In this document: positions 51,495 through 61,192 of the stretch, one piece after another | Layout of the letters: each line of letters begins with the position of its first letter | How positions within the stretch are numbered: position 1 is the first letter of the stretch | From: Bacillota bacterium | GTDB taxonomy: Bacteria > Bacillota > Clostridia > Lachnospirales > Lachnospiraceae | Direction: 5' to 3' | Length of the DNA stretch: 64,000 nucleotides | NCBI GenBank assembly: GCA_023407575.1 | Contig: JAEYLX010000069.1 | Span: 124,001 to 188,000, forward strand | The notes under the pieces: generated by a model | Database searches by the model: none | The model's input: the letters and a program-made list of their open reading frames with translations, nothing else | What the model was told of the DNA's origin: nothing | Made by a program: the position numbers and the translations under genes

Positions 51495-52703
51495 ATGGGA
51501 CAGGCTTTTTCGGTTACAGATATCAATCAATACATTAAAAATTTATTTATTAGAGATCGGATACTGAACGGAGTATATATAAAAGGCGAAGTATCTAATT
51601 GTAAATATCATACCTCTGGGCACATTTATTTTACATTAAAGGATGCTCAGGGGCAATTAGCTTGTGTAATGTTCGCAGGCCAAAGAAGAGGACTTACCTT
51701 CCGTCTGGAGGAAGGTCAAAGTGTCATTGCACTTGGAAGTATTAATGTTTATGAGCGAGATGGGAAATATCAGTTATATGCAAATGAGATAGTTTTGGAT
51801 GGGCAGGGAATTTTGTACGAAAAGTTTGAGAGACTGAAACGTACCCTTGAAGAAGAAGGTTTGTTCCATCCTGCGCATAAGAAACAGATACCCTCTTATC
51901 CTAAAAAAGTGGGAATTGTAACTGCATCCACAGGTGCGGCAATACAGGATATCATTAATATAGCAAAACGAAGAAATCCATATGTACAATTAATATTATA
52001 TCCGGCACAGGTACAAGGAAATGGAGCAGCTGAAAGTGTAGTGAAGGGTATTACAGCGCTTGATAAACTTGGTGTTGATACCATCATTGTGGGTAGAGGT
52101 GGAGGTTCCATTGAAGACCTGTGGGCATTTAATGAAGAAATTGTAGCGCGAGCTATTTTTAAGTGTAAGACTCCAATTATTTCTGCGGTTGGTCATGAGA
52201 CTGATATTACCATTGCAGATTTTGTTTCAGATCTTCGTGCACCAACGCCTTCTGCAGCAGCAGAGCTCGCGGTGAATGATTATCTTGCATATCAGAGCTT
52301 ACTAAGAGAGTATCAGCGTAAGTTATTAAGAGAGCTGCAGCAGAAGCTGCAACGATATCAGAGTAAAGTAAAAGAATTAAAACTTCGACTCTACTATGCA
52401 AGTCCTGCTTATCAAATTAAAGAGAAGAGACAATTTTTAATAGATGCACAACAAAGGCTTCAATTACGGATGCAGCAGCGGTTAAAAGAAAGACGACATC
52501 GATTGGAACTTTACATAACAAAGCTGGAGGGACTATCCCCCTTATCTAAGTTGAGTAAGGGTTATGCACTTGTTGTTGACGAAAAGAATAAGCCAATACA
52601 GAGTGTTCATCAGGTAGAAAATAATGAATTGCTTACGTTATCCTTATTAGATGGTGATATAACAGCAAGAATTGAAACAATTAGTCCTCAAAATAGAGGT
52701 TAA
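51495..52703 (+). CDS. xseA: Exodeoxyribonuclease VII large subunit
   Basis: 402 residues. N-terminal OB-fold (VYIKGEVSNCKYHTSGHIYFTLKD), catalytic core with VGIVTASTGAAIQDIINI, TIIVGRGGGSIEDLWAFNEE and VSAVGHETDITIADFVSD-like ISAVGHETDITIADFVSDLRA, then a long coiled coil and the end GYALV. Degrades single-stranded DNA together with XseB. Starts 46 nt after nusB; weak ribosome site. Confidence 0.96.
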   Translation: MGQAFSVTDINQYIKNLFIRDRILNGVYIKGEVSNCKYHTSGHIYFTLKDAQGQLACVMFAGQRRGLTFRLEEGQSVIALGSINVYERDGKYQLYANEIVLDGQGILYEKFERLKRTLEEEGLFHPAHKKQIPSYPKKVGIVTASTGAAIQDIINIAKRRNPYVQLILYPAQVQGNGAAESVVKGITALDKLGVDTIIVGRGGGSIEDLWAFNEEIVARAIFKCKTPIISAVGHETDITIADFVSDLRAPTPSAAAELAVNDYLAYQSLLREYQRKLLRELQQKLQRYQSKVKELKLRLYYASPAYQIKEKRQFLIDAQQRLQLRMQQRLKERRHRLELYITKLEGLSPLSKLSKGYALVVDEKNKPIQSVHQVENNELLTLSLLDGDITARIETISPQNRG

Positions 52704-52721
52704 AAAGTAAGGAGGTATCAG

Positions 52722-52931
52722 ATGTCTGAAAAAGAGTTTAAATTAGAAAAAGCATTTGAAGATTTGGAACAGATTATGGATACACTGGAAAAACCGGAAA
52801 TTAGCCTTGAGGCTTCTTTTGCCTTATATCAGGAAGGTATGAAACTACTAAAAGCATGTAATGATTCTATAGATAAAGTGGAAAAAGAATTAATCATTTT
52901 AAGTGATAATGGAGAAAGTAATGGACTTTAA
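52722..52931 (+). CDS. xseB: Exodeoxyribonuclease VII small subunit
   Basis: 69 residues, a two-helix protein: KLEKAFEDLEQIMDTLEKPEISLEASFALYQEGMKLLKAC matches XseB. GGAGGTATCAG before ATG. Overlaps ispA by 11 nt. Confidence 0.96.
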   Translation: MSEKEFKLEKAFEDLEQIMDTLEKPEISLEASFALYQEGMKLLKACNDSIDKVEKELIILSDNGESNGL

Positions 52932-53829
52932 CCAAGAGCTGAAACAAAAGGCAGTTGAAATTGAGGAGATTATCAAAAACTACTCTCCTGCAGAAAAGGG
53001 ATATCAAAAAACGGTAATTGAAGCTATGAATTATAGTCTTTTAGCTGGCGGTAAACGTCTGCGTCCTATTTTGATGTCTGAAACCTTTCATCTATTTCAG
53101 GGTGAGAATGATAAAGTTTTAGAGCCATTTCTTGTGGCGATTGAAATGATTCATACCTATTCCTTAGTGCATGATGATCTTCCGGCGATGGATAATGATG
53201 AATATCGCAGAGGCAGAAAGACAACACATGTGGTATATGGGGAAGCTATGGCGATCCTGGCAGGAGATGGTCTTTTAAACTATGCTTTTGAAACTGCGGC
53301 AAAGGCTTTTGATTTGGTAAAGGAAGATCAGGAAACAGGCTTCTATAAAAGAATAGCAAAAGCACTACAGGTTTTGTCTGTAAAAGCAGGTATCTATGGT
53401 ATGATTGGTGGTCAGGTAATTGATATGGAAGAATATCAAGAAGCTGCCTCACGAGAGCGGTTAGATATTATGTATCAGATGAAAACAGGAGCTTTAATAG
53501 AAGCTTCAATGATGATTGGTGCGATTTTAGCTGGTGCATCGTTAGAAGAGGTTAGTAAAATAGAGACAATAGCAAGAGATATTGGTCTTGCTTTTCAGAT
53601 TAAGGATGATATTCTCGATGTAACAAGCACACAGGAAGTGCTTGGAAAGCCAATTCATAGTGATGAAAAGAACGAAAAGTCAACCTATGTTACATTAATG
53701 AATTTAGAGAATGCCAATCATGAGGTGGTATTCATATCACAGAGGGCAATCGAAAATTATACTGCGCTGCCATATGAGAATGAGTTCCTGAAGGAACTAA
53801 TAATGACATTAGTATATAGAGAAAAGTAG
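52921..53829 (+). CDS. ispA: Farnesyl/geranyl diphosphate synthase
   Basis: 302-residue all-helical prenyl transferase. First Asp-rich motif LVHDDLPAMDND (DDx4D, bacterial type), second DDILD, plus GGKRLRP and KTGALI. Condenses IPP with DMAPP/GPP. The ATG at 52921 is 6 nt after GGAG inside the end of xseB; earlier in-frame starts at 52903 and 52909 are less likely. Coupled to xseB and followed by dxs, its precursor supplier. Confidence 0.95.
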   Translation: MDFNQELKQKAVEIEEIIKNYSPAEKGYQKTVIEAMNYSLLAGGKRLRPILMSETFHLFQGENDKVLEPFLVAIEMIHTYSLVHDDLPAMDNDEYRRGRKTTHVVYGEAMAILAGDGLLNYAFETAAKAFDLVKEDQETGFYKRIAKALQVLSVKAGIYGMIGGQVIDMEEYQEAASRERLDIMYQMKTGALIEASMMIGAILAGASLEEVSKIETIARDIGLAFQIKDDILDVTSTQEVLGKPIHSDEKNEKSTYVTLMNLENANHEVVFISQRAIENYTALPYENEFLKELIMTLVYREK

Positions 53830-53926
53830 GTATGTTCCGCGAAGTAGCCACGTAATAATTGATAATGGTTAAAGAATCTAGAGGATTGGAAGCATAATCT
53901 GTTTGATATAGAGAGGTGGTAGTTAA

Positions 53927-55801
53927 TTGCCAAAGTATTTAGATAGCATTAATCAAGCAAATGAGATTAAGAAAATAAAGTCACAGGATTATCCAAAGCT
54001 TGCAGGTGAAATCCGTGAGTTTTTAATACAGAATATAAGTAAGACAGGTGGTCATCTGGCTTCTAATTTAGGAGTTGTCGAACTCACAATGGCACTTCAT
54101 ATGTTCCTCAATTTCCCACAAGATAAGTTGGTTTGGGATGTTGGTCATCAGGCTTATGTGCATAAGATGCTAACAGGCAGAAAAGAGTCATTTGAAACAC
54201 TTCGTCAAATAGATGGACTAAGCGGATTTCCTAAGATGGAGGAAAGTTGCTGCGATTCTTTTGATACGGGTCACAGTTCGACTTCCATATCAGCTGCCCT
54301 TGGCCTGGTTCGAGCAAGAGACTTAAGTGAAGAAAATCATAAGGTTGTTGCTGTACTGGGTGACGGTGCACTTACAGGTGGAATGTCCTTTGAAGCAATC
54401 AATAATGCCGGCAGATTAAAAACAAATTTTATCATAGTATTAAATGATAATAATATGTCTATTTCTGAAAATGTTGGAGGCTTGGCGAATTATCTAGCAA
54501 AGCTTCGTACCAGTTCGGGTTATACAGGCTTTAAAGAGAACATGGAACAGACGTTAAATCAAGTACCAGGTGTAGGTAAAGTAATTGTTGATAAATTAAA
54601 ACGATCCAAGGATGCAATTAAATATTTTATGCTGCCCAGTATGTTCTTTGAAGATATGGGTCTTACTTATATTGGACCAATCGATGGACATGACATGTTA
54701 CAAATGAAGACTGCCTTTGAAGCAGCTTCGCGGCTAAAAAAAGCAGTTGTGGTTCATGTGCTTACAAAGAAAGGTCAGGGGTATAAACCAGCTGAAAAAT
54801 ACCCCAGCCGTTATCACGGAGTAGATCCTTTTGATATTGTAAGTGGACAGCCGATTCGGAAAGAGAAGAATATCTCTTATACGAAGGTGTTTTCCGAGGC
54901 TATGGTGAAAATTGCAAAAGAAGACCCCAAGGTTCTAGCAATTACAGCTGCCATGCCATATGGAACTGGGTTAACAGAGTTCATGAATCTATATCCGGAT
55001 CGATTTTTTGATGTAGGAATCGCAGAAGAGCATGCAGTTACCTTTGCAGCCGGATTAGCACTGGGTGGCTATAAACCGGTGGTGGCTATTTATTCCACCT
55101 TTTTGCAAAGAGCGTATGATCAAATCATACATGATGTATGTATTAATAACCTCCCGGTAGTATTTGCAATTGACCGCGCAGGTATTACGGGTCAGGATGG
55201 AAAGACACACCAGGGAATTTTTGATATATCCTTTTTGTCCCATATTCCAAATCTTACAGTAATGGCACCAAAGAATAAATATGAGTTTGAAGAAATGTTA
55301 AGCTATGCATTAGGTTTAAATAAACCTGTGGCAATTCGTTATCCCAAAGGAGATGCTTATCTTGGATTTGAAGAGCAGCAGGATTCACTTGAATATGGTA
55401 AAAGCGAGGTACTAATGGAGGGTTCGGAACTTGCTCTGCTGGCTGTGGGAAGCATGGTTAAGACGGCAAAAGCGATTGCGGATGTTTTAATTGCCGAGGG
55501 TAAGAAAGTAACTTTGATTAATGCTCGCTTTATCGCACCCTTTGATAAGGAGATTCTGGATTCTTTAATGCAAAGTCACAAACTTCTTGTAACCCTTGAA
55601 GAAAATGTGAAAAGCGGTGGATTTGGCCAAAAGATTGCCGATTATTTATTGGAAGCAAAAAATCAGAAGTTGAAATTGCTTAATATTGCGGTTCCAGATG
55701 TCTATATCGAACATGGAACTGTAAGTGAACTTCATGATAGATATGGATTAGACAGTGAAAGTATATTAAACAGGATTCGATCAGAACTAGTGGAATTATA
55801 G
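53927..55801 (+). CDS. dxs: 1-deoxy-D-xylulose-5-phosphate synthase
   Basis: 624 residues, TPP-dependent transketolase-like enzyme and first step of the MEP isoprenoid route. TPP motif GDGALTGGMSFEAINNAG...NDNNMSIS, GIAEEHAVTFAAGLA, DRAGITGQDGKTHQG and GHSSTSIS are all present. TTG start at 53927, 7 nt after GAGGTGG; the N-terminus MPKYLDSINQANEIKK fits the family. It follows ispA, keeping isoprenoid genes together. Confidence 0.96.
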   Translation: MPKYLDSINQANEIKKIKSQDYPKLAGEIREFLIQNISKTGGHLASNLGVVELTMALHMFLNFPQDKLVWDVGHQAYVHKMLTGRKESFETLRQIDGLSGFPKMEESCCDSFDTGHSSTSISAALGLVRARDLSEENHKVVAVLGDGALTGGMSFEAINNAGRLKTNFIIVLNDNNMSISENVGGLANYLAKLRTSSGYTGFKENMEQTLNQVPGVGKVIVDKLKRSKDAIKYFMLPSMFFEDMGLTYIGPIDGHDMLQMKTAFEAASRLKKAVVVHVLTKKGQGYKPAEKYPSRYHGVDPFDIVSGQPIRKEKNISYTKVFSEAMVKIAKEDPKVLAITAAMPYGTGLTEFMNLYPDRFFDVGIAEEHAVTFAAGLALGGYKPVVAIYSTFLQRAYDQIIHDVCINNLPVVFAIDRAGITGQDGKTHQGIFDISFLSHIPNLTVMAPKNKYEFEEMLSYALGLNKPVAIRYPKGDAYLGFEEQQDSLEYGKSEVLMEGSELALLAVGSMVKTAKAIADVLIAEGKKVTLINARFIAPFDKEILDSLMQSHKLLVTLEENVKSGGFGQKIADYLLEAKNQKLKLLNIAVPDVYIEHGTVSELHDRYGLDSESILNRIRSELVEL

Positions 55802-55823
55802 TATTATCAATACTTATATGGAA

Positions 55824-55858
55824 CAGATAAAGTGTCAGCAAAGCTGGCACTTTATCTG
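55824..55858 (+). other. Strong stem-loop between dxs and tlyA
   Basis: CAGATAAAGTGTCAGC (55824-55839), three-base loop AAA, GCTGGCACTTTATCTG (55843-55858): 16 bp with one G-U pair. There is no T-run, so rather a transcript stabiliser or attenuator than a classic terminator; T-poor tail ACAAGAAG follows. Confidence 0.7.
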
Positions 55859-55924
55859 ACAAGAAGAAAAATAGGTTGGTTAGTATGAAACATCCTATCA
55901 GAGTATACAGGTAATGAGAAAGGC

Positions 55925-56767
55925 ATGGTTATTCGTATGAAAGAGCGGTTAGACATATTACTGGTTAATCGAAATTTAGCTGAGTCAAGAGAAAAGGCAA
56001 AGGCAATTATTATGTCCGGTAATGTGTTTGTAGATGGACAGCGTGAAGACAAGGCAGGAAGTACTTTTGCTGAAACAGTAACAATAGAGGTAAAAGGAAA
56101 TCCCTTAAAATATGTCAGTCGCGGAGGTCTAAAACTTGAGAAAGCGATGGAAAGCTATGGCATTACACTTGAGAACAAGGTATGTATGGATGTAGGATCT
56201 TCTACGGGAGGTTTTACTGATTGTATGTTACAAAATGGTGCGACAAAGGTGTATGCAGTTGATGTTGGAACCAACCAGCTTGCCTGGAAGTTAAGACAGG
56301 ATGAGAGAGTTGTATCAATGGAGAAAACTAACATCAGGTATTTGACACCGGAGCAAATACAAGAGAAGGTATCCTTTGCTTCCATCGATGTTTCTTTTAT
56401 ATCCTTAACCAAGGTATTACCTGCGGTTCGAGAGTTATTAGTCCAGGAAGGAGAAATTGTGAGTTTGATTAAGCCACAATTTGAAGCTGGTAGAGAAAAG
56501 GTAGGTAAAAAGGGAGTAGTTAGGGATCAGAAAGTACACTTGGAGGTAATAGAGCGAATTAGTTCTTTTGCTGCTTCTATTGGGTTTACATGCATTAATC
56601 TTGACTTCTCACCAATAAAAGGACCTGAGGGAAATATAGAGTATTTGTTGTATCTTAAAAAAATAGCTGTTGCTGATCAAGGTGAAGTGGTTGCCGGAAC
56701 TCCAATAAAGGCACAGCAGATCCATGAAATAGTAGCAAATGCACATAAAAATCTTGCAGAGGCATAA
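55925..56767 (+). CDS. tlyA: TlyA-family rRNA methyltransferase (hemolysin A-like)
   Basis: 280 residues (276 from the ATG at 55937). S4 RNA-binding domain (ERLDILLVNRNLAESREKAKAIIMSG), then an FtsJ-type Rossmann domain with VCMDVGSSTGGFTDCML, VYAVDVG and ASIDVSFISL. Homologues 2'-O-methylate rRNA. Neither start has a good ribosome site; the ATG at 55937 gives the conserved MKERLD start. Position before nadK is conserved. Confidence 0.93.
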   Translation: MVIRMKERLDILLVNRNLAESREKAKAIIMSGNVFVDGQREDKAGSTFAETVTIEVKGNPLKYVSRGGLKLEKAMESYGITLENKVCMDVGSSTGGFTDCMLQNGATKVYAVDVGTNQLAWKLRQDERVVSMEKTNIRYLTPEQIQEKVSFASIDVSFISLTKVLPAVRELLVQEGEIVSLIKPQFEAGREKVGKKGVVRDQKVHLEVIERISSFAASIGFTCINLDFSPIKGPEGNIEYLLYLKKIAVADQGEVVAGTPIKAQQIHEIVANAHKNLAEA

Positions 56768-56826
56768 AGAATAAACGCATAATTATGCTGAATTGTCATA
56801 TAATTTGCAAAAATATTGTATATTGC

Positions 56827-56855
56827 TTGAAATAAATGGAATTCTATGTTATAAT
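56827..56855 (+). promoter_or_regulatory. Promoter upstream of nadK
   Basis: TTGAAA (56827-56832), 17-nt spacer, perfect TATAAT (56850-56855), 41 nt before the start codon. An extended tract of T/A lies upstream. Confidence 0.7.
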
Positions 56856-56896
56856 CACCGCATATGTAAAAAACTGTTTGAAGGAGTGACAATCCT

Positions 56897-57766
56897 ATGG
56901 ATCGATTTTTGATCATAACGAATAAAGAGAAGGATACAGATCTTTCTGTTACAAACAAGATTGTTACTTATATTGAGAAAGCTGGTCATACAGCTTTTTT
57001 ATCAAGTCTATCAGATATTCAAAGTGTGGTTAAGAAAGAGCACTTGCCAATTAATATTGATTGCGCAATTGTACTAGGTGGGGATGGCACCATTATTAAA
57101 ACGTCAAATGATCTTATGACCTTTGAAATTCCAATTCTCGGAGTTAATCTGGGTACTTTGGGCTTTTTGGCTGAAATTGAAGAACAGAATGTGTATGAAG
57201 CACTGGATAGACTTTTTGATGATGATTATGAAATTGAAAACAGAATGATGATGGAAGGCGAAGCAATTCAATATGCCAAAGACCAGAAAGAGCAGTGTTG
57301 TAGCACAGATTATGTATTAAATGATGTAGTCATAACGCGAAAAGGATTTTCTCGTATCATTAATTTAGGCATTTATGTGAATGACGAATTAGTTGATAAT
57401 TTTCGTGGGGATGGAGTAATTATTTCGACTCCAACAGGATCTACCGCTTACAATTTATCAGCGGGAGGACCAATTGTTATGCCCAGGACGCAGGTTATGG
57501 TCATAACACCAATATGCCCCCATTCGCTAAGTCCAAGAAGTATTGTGGTTTCAGCAGAAGATACAATTAAAATTATAGTAGGTAAGAGTAAAAAGACTCA
57601 AGAAGCAGAAGCAATAGCAACCTTTGATGGGAACAAAGTAATTGACCTAGGCACAGAGGACTGTGTAATAATTAAACGGGCGAGATATTATACAAAATTA
57701 ATTAAACTTAACTATACCGATATCTATGAAGTTTTGCGGTCAAAGTTGGGTAATCATGGAGATTAA
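56897..57766 (+). CDS. nadK: NAD kinase
   Basis: 289 residues. Signature VLGGDGTIIKTSND (GGDG), the NE/D loop VLNDVVITRKGFSRI, and DGVIISTPTGSTAYNLSAGGPI are clear. Makes NADP from NAD. GAAGGAGTGACAATCCT before ATG. It sits between tlyA and argR, as in most Firmicutes, with its own promoter. Confidence 0.97.
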   Translation: MDRFLIITNKEKDTDLSVTNKIVTYIEKAGHTAFLSSLSDIQSVVKKEHLPINIDCAIVLGGDGTIIKTSNDLMTFEIPILGVNLGTLGFLAEIEEQNVYEALDRLFDDDYEIENRMMMEGEAIQYAKDQKEQCCSTDYVLNDVVITRKGFSRIINLGIYVNDELVDNFRGDGVIISTPTGSTAYNLSAGGPIVMPRTQVMVITPICPHSLSPRSIVVSAEDTIKIIVGKSKKTQEAEAIATFDGNKVIDLGTEDCVIIKRARYYTKLIKLNYTDIYEVLRSKLGNHGD

Positions 57767-57795
57767 AAATTCATAGAAGAAAGGTACTGGCAAAG

Positions 57796-58251
57796 ATGAA
57801 AATCAGTAGACAAAGCAAAATAATTGAACTAATTAATAAATATGATATAGAGACTCAAGAGGAATTGGCAGATCGTCTGATGAAAGATGGTTATAATGTT
57901 ACACAGGCGACAGTTTCAAGAGATATCAGAGAATTAAAACTTACGAAGGTTGCAGTTGACGGCGGAAGACAGAAGTACATTGTTCTTCAAAAGACAGAAC
58001 CGGGTATGAGTGAAAAGTATACTCGTGTTTTAAGAGACGGTTTCTTATCAATGGATATGGCACAAAATATTATGGTAGTTAAGACCGTACCAGGTATGGC
58101 TATGGCGGTTGCAGCAGCACTTGATGCACTTCAGATGAATAGTATTGTAGGCTGTATTGCAGGTGATGATACTGTTATGTGTGCAATCCGTACTTCCGAA
58201 GAAACAATATCAGTTATGGAGAAGTTGAGTAAGTTAATCAATGCGGAATAA
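57796..58251 (+). CDS. argR: Arginine repressor ArgR/AhrC
   Basis: 151 residues. N-terminal winged helix (RQSKIIELINKYDIETQEELADRL, then ATVSRDIRELKL), C-terminal hexamerisation and Arg-binding domain with VVKTVPGMAMAVAAALD and GCIAGDDTVMCAIRT. Represses arginine biosynthesis and activates catabolism. 29 nt after nadK. The usual next gene, recN, is not here. Confidence 0.96.
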   Translation: MKISRQSKIIELINKYDIETQEELADRLMKDGYNVTQATVSRDIRELKLTKVAVDGGRQKYIVLQKTEPGMSEKYTRVLRDGFLSMDMAQNIMVVKTVPGMAMAVAAALDALQMNSIVGCIAGDDTVMCAIRTSEETISVMEKLSKLINAE

Positions 58252-58320
58252 GGCATTATGACGTTCCTTTAGCTGGCTTCTTAGTTGGGACTATAACCTA
58301 TACCCAGAAAAGATATGTAG

Positions 58321-58368
58321 AAGCTTTTGCTATACAGCTACCTAGGGCTGAAGAGCAAAAGCTTTTTT
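58321..58368 (+). terminator. Terminator after argR
   Basis: AAGCTTTTGCT (58321-58331) pairs perfectly with AGCAAAAGCTT (58354-58364), followed by TTTTTTG. Closes the nusB-argR group. Confidence 0.9.
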
Positions 58369-58481
58369 GTTCACTATAATGGAAGAATTATACTAATGTT
58401 AAAGTGATACGATTACCGTATACTGTATAGGTAAGTATTGGGTTTTAAAGAAAGATATAAATACGAAAAAGGAGAAATTAT

Positions 58482-59966
58482 ATGTCTAATGAACGGAATG
58501 TTGATGTTAAGATAAATTACGTAAAAGCTAATTTCGCTAATTACTTCTTTATTGCCGCTGTCGTATCAGCACTTGTAGTTATAAACTACACAAAGGGTAA
58601 TATACCTTCCTGTATTGCTTTACTGGGTACGCTGATAGCATCCTCGATTGTTTATTTTATAAAACCAATACCACAACTAATTAAGAGTATATTACTGCCA
58701 TTGTTCCCAGCTATCGTAAATGTGTTGTTGGTGTTAGAAGAAAAGCAACTTTCCACTTTCTTTACAATTATGTTTGTATGTATGTTAATGGGAAGTCTCT
58801 ATTATAAAAAAAGTATTGTAATCATACATATTATCACAGTTAATATTCTATGTCTTATACCAATGCTGGTATTAAAAACAGGTATACTTACCAGTGACAT
58901 TCCAATTGGAGAAGGCATTGGAAATCTAATTCGTATGGATATGGGTGCATTTGTTCTTTATCTATTAACCAGATGGGGGTATCAATATATTTATGATGCT
59001 TCTGCTGCAAAACAAGAGTCAGAGGAACTATTATTAAAGCTCAATGATTTATTAGATTCTGCGAAAAATACAATTGATCTACTTGATGAAGGAATTATGA
59101 ATACCAGCACCAGTGTGAATGAATTAGAGTTATCAAGTCAGAGTGTAATGGCTGCTACTAACCAGATGGCATCTGGAATAACGCAGCAGTCACAGTCTTC
59201 TACAGAAGCGAATCATCTGGCAGTCAAATCACTGGATAATATGGAAAAGACAAAGAAGCTTTCCACTCATGTAGTCCAAACTTCAGAGGTGATTTTAACA
59301 GATATTGATAACAATTTAGGTCAAGTAAATAACATGTATGGAGAAATGAAGAATATTCATCAGAGCATTGATACTGCTTATGAATCTGTGGTTACACTTG
59401 AGGAAAACATGGAGAATATTAATCAGCTATTGAATGATATAGCTGGTATTTCCTCACAGACAAACCTCTTAGCCTTAAATGCATCTATTGAGGCTGCAAG
59501 GGCAGGAGAACACGGAAAAGGCTTTGCAGTTGTTGCAGAAGAAGTGCGTAAATTGTCTGCACTTACAAGTACTACAGCAGCAAATATTTCTACAATCATC
59601 AATGAAATTAATTCATCGACACAAAGTACACTGAACCAGGTACGAGAGGGTAAAGCGTCCATTGATAATGGAAGTCGTATCATGGATAGCTTACATAAGA
59701 GTTTTGGAACAATGCAAAGCAGTTTCAAATCTCTCAATCAAGAGATTTATCAGGAGAATAATTATATTGATGAAATTGCAGTAAACTATGATAAAATTAT
59801 GAGTTCTATTAGAAAAGTTGCAGATATTTCACTGGAACATTCAGCGACTGCAGAGGAAATAAGTGCCTCACTTGAGGACCAGAATAATCATTTATCACAG
59901 ATTAATTCACAGATGCGAGCCATTAAAGAACAGTCAGCAAGCTTAAGAGAAAAAGTGAATGTATAA
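58482..59966 (+). CDS. Methyl-accepting chemotaxis protein with multi-span membrane domain
   Basis: 494 residues. The N-terminal ~185 residues hold about six hydrophobic segments (YFFIAAVVSALVVI through FVLYLLTRWGYQYIY) with no large extracellular sensor domain. A long coiled coil follows, with the MCP signalling tip ISSQTNLLALNASIEAARAG and adaptation helices (Gln/Glu-rich). No HAMP is obvious. Probably senses within or near the membrane. ATG after AAGGAGAAATTAT. Own transcript, between argR and yebC. Confidence 0.9.
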   Translation: MSNERNVDVKINYVKANFANYFFIAAVVSALVVINYTKGNIPSCIALLGTLIASSIVYFIKPIPQLIKSILLPLFPAIVNVLLVLEEKQLSTFFTIMFVCMLMGSLYYKKSIVIIHIITVNILCLIPMLVLKTGILTSDIPIGEGIGNLIRMDMGAFVLYLLTRWGYQYIYDASAAKQESEELLLKLNDLLDSAKNTIDLLDEGIMNTSTSVNELELSSQSVMAATNQMASGITQQSQSSTEANHLAVKSLDNMEKTKKLSTHVVQTSEVILTDIDNNLGQVNNMYGEMKNIHQSIDTAYESVVTLEENMENINQLLNDIAGISSQTNLLALNASIEAARAGEHGKGFAVVAEEVRKLSALTSTTAANISTIINEINSSTQSTLNQVREGKASIDNGSRIMDSLHKSFGTMQSSFKSLNQEIYQENNYIDEIAVNYDKIMSSIRKVADISLEHSATAEEISASLEDQNNHLSQINSQMRAIKEQSASLREKVNV

Positions 59967-60058
59967 TTTTTGCTTGCCGAACCATTTATTCGGTGATAAA
60001 ATATTTAAGGTTATTGTTAGTTAGAAAAGAGCAATAGAGTTAGATAAGGAGAATAGAG

Positions 60059-60787
60059 ATGTCCGGACATTCAAAATTTGCGAATATAAAACATAAAAAA
60101 GAAAGAAATGACGCTACTAAGGGTAAGATATTTACCAAGCTTGGTCGTGAAATTGCAGTAGCTGTAAAAGAGGGTGGTGCTGATCCAAATGCGAACAGCC
60201 GTCTTAAAGATCTTATAGCAAAAGCCAAATCCAATAATATGCCTAACGATACAATTGATAGAAGCATTAAGAAGGCTGCAGGAGATGCTAATGCAGTAAA
60301 TTATGAGGCAGTTACCTATGAAGGTTATGGTCCTAACGGTATAGCCATTATTGTAGAAGCTTTGACGGATAACAAGAATAGAACAGCAGGTAATGTGAGA
60401 AACGCCTTTACCAAAGGCAATGGTAATGTTGGCTCACAGGGTTGTGTTTCCTTTATGTTTGATAGAAAAGGTCAGATTATTATTGATAAAGAAGAGTGTG
60501 ATTTAAAGGCAGATGACCTTATGATGACTGCGTTAGATGCAGGAGCAGAGGATTTTGCAGAAGAAGAAGACAGCTTCGAGGTTCTGACCAATCCTGATGA
60601 TTTCTCTTCCGTAAGAGAAAGCCTTGAGAAGGCGGGAATTCCAATGGCACAGGCGGATGTAACCATGATTCCACAGACCTGGGTTGAGTTAAAGAGTGAT
60701 GCAGATTTAAAATCTATGCAGAAAATTCTTGACTTACTTGATGAGGATGATGATGTACAGGAGATATATCATAACTGGAGTGAGTAA
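60059..60787 (+). CDS. yebC: YebC/TACO1-family protein
   Basis: 242 residues. The start MSGHSKFANIKHKKERNDATKG is the family signature; YEGYGPNGIAIIVEALTDNKNRT and GCVSFMFDRKG follow. Family members are translation factors aiding polyproline synthesis or transcription regulators; the two clades are not resolved here. The start usually reads MAGHSKW; Phe replaces Trp. AAGGAGAATAGAG before ATG. Confidence 0.94.
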   Translation: MSGHSKFANIKHKKERNDATKGKIFTKLGREIAVAVKEGGADPNANSRLKDLIAKAKSNNMPNDTIDRSIKKAAGDANAVNYEAVTYEGYGPNGIAIIVEALTDNKNRTAGNVRNAFTKGNGNVGSQGCVSFMFDRKGQIIIDKEECDLKADDLMMTALDAGAEDFAEEEDSFEVLTNPDDFSSVRESLEKAGIPMAQADVTMIPQTWVELKSDADLKSMQKILDLLDEDDDVQEIYHNWSE

Positions 60788-60923
60788 GCTTGGAGCGTGA
60801 AAGCTGTTACTCATCGGTATTTGAAGCAAAATATCATGATTTACAAAACGATTTAACAGTGATTTATTGCCCAGGGATGATATACTGGTGATTTTCATAA
60901 CTGTAAAAACATATACTACTAGA

Positions 60924-60967
60924 ACCTCTGTACACCGTCACTGGCGGAAATGTATGGAGGTTTTTTT
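60924..60967 (+). terminator. Terminator downstream of yebC
   Basis: ACCTCTGTACA (60924-60934) pairs with TGTATGGAGGT (60951-60961), inner CCG/CGG, and a seven-T run. 137 nt after the yebC stop; the 60788-60923 gap holds nothing else I recognise. Confidence 0.88.
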
Positions 60968-60979
60968 AAAGAGGATGAC

Positions 60980-61155
60980 ATGAATTCAGAAAAATATTAG
61001 AAAATAATTATAATTCTACAGAGGAAAGTTTTATATACTATCTACATGAAGAAAGTAAATTTGATAAAGTTTGTTTTTGGGAATACTATAATTGCTTACT
61101 TACGGCTTCCAGCATCAATATTCGCTTGGCATTTATTGCTCCCAATAATGGTTAG
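60980..61155 (+). pseudogene. Frameshifted and truncated small gene
   Basis: ATG at 60980 reads MNSEKY then a stop. The next frame continues with LENNYNSTEESFIYYLHEES and then KFDKVCFWEYYNCLLTASS to a stop at 61155. Joined, these look like the N-terminal ~60 residues of one soluble protein, reminiscent of small immunity or SUKH-like proteins, disrupted by a one-base shift. Family not confirmed. Confidence 0.5.
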
Positions 61156-61164
61156 TGGTATAAT
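61136..61164 (+). promoter_or_regulatory. Promoter for the small zinc-ribbon membrane protein
   Basis: TTGCTC (61136-61141), 17-nt spacer, perfect TATAAT (61159-61164), 28 nt before the ATG. Confidence 0.6.
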
Positions 61165-61192
61165 ATAGAAAAATTCTAAGGAGAAAAGTGTA

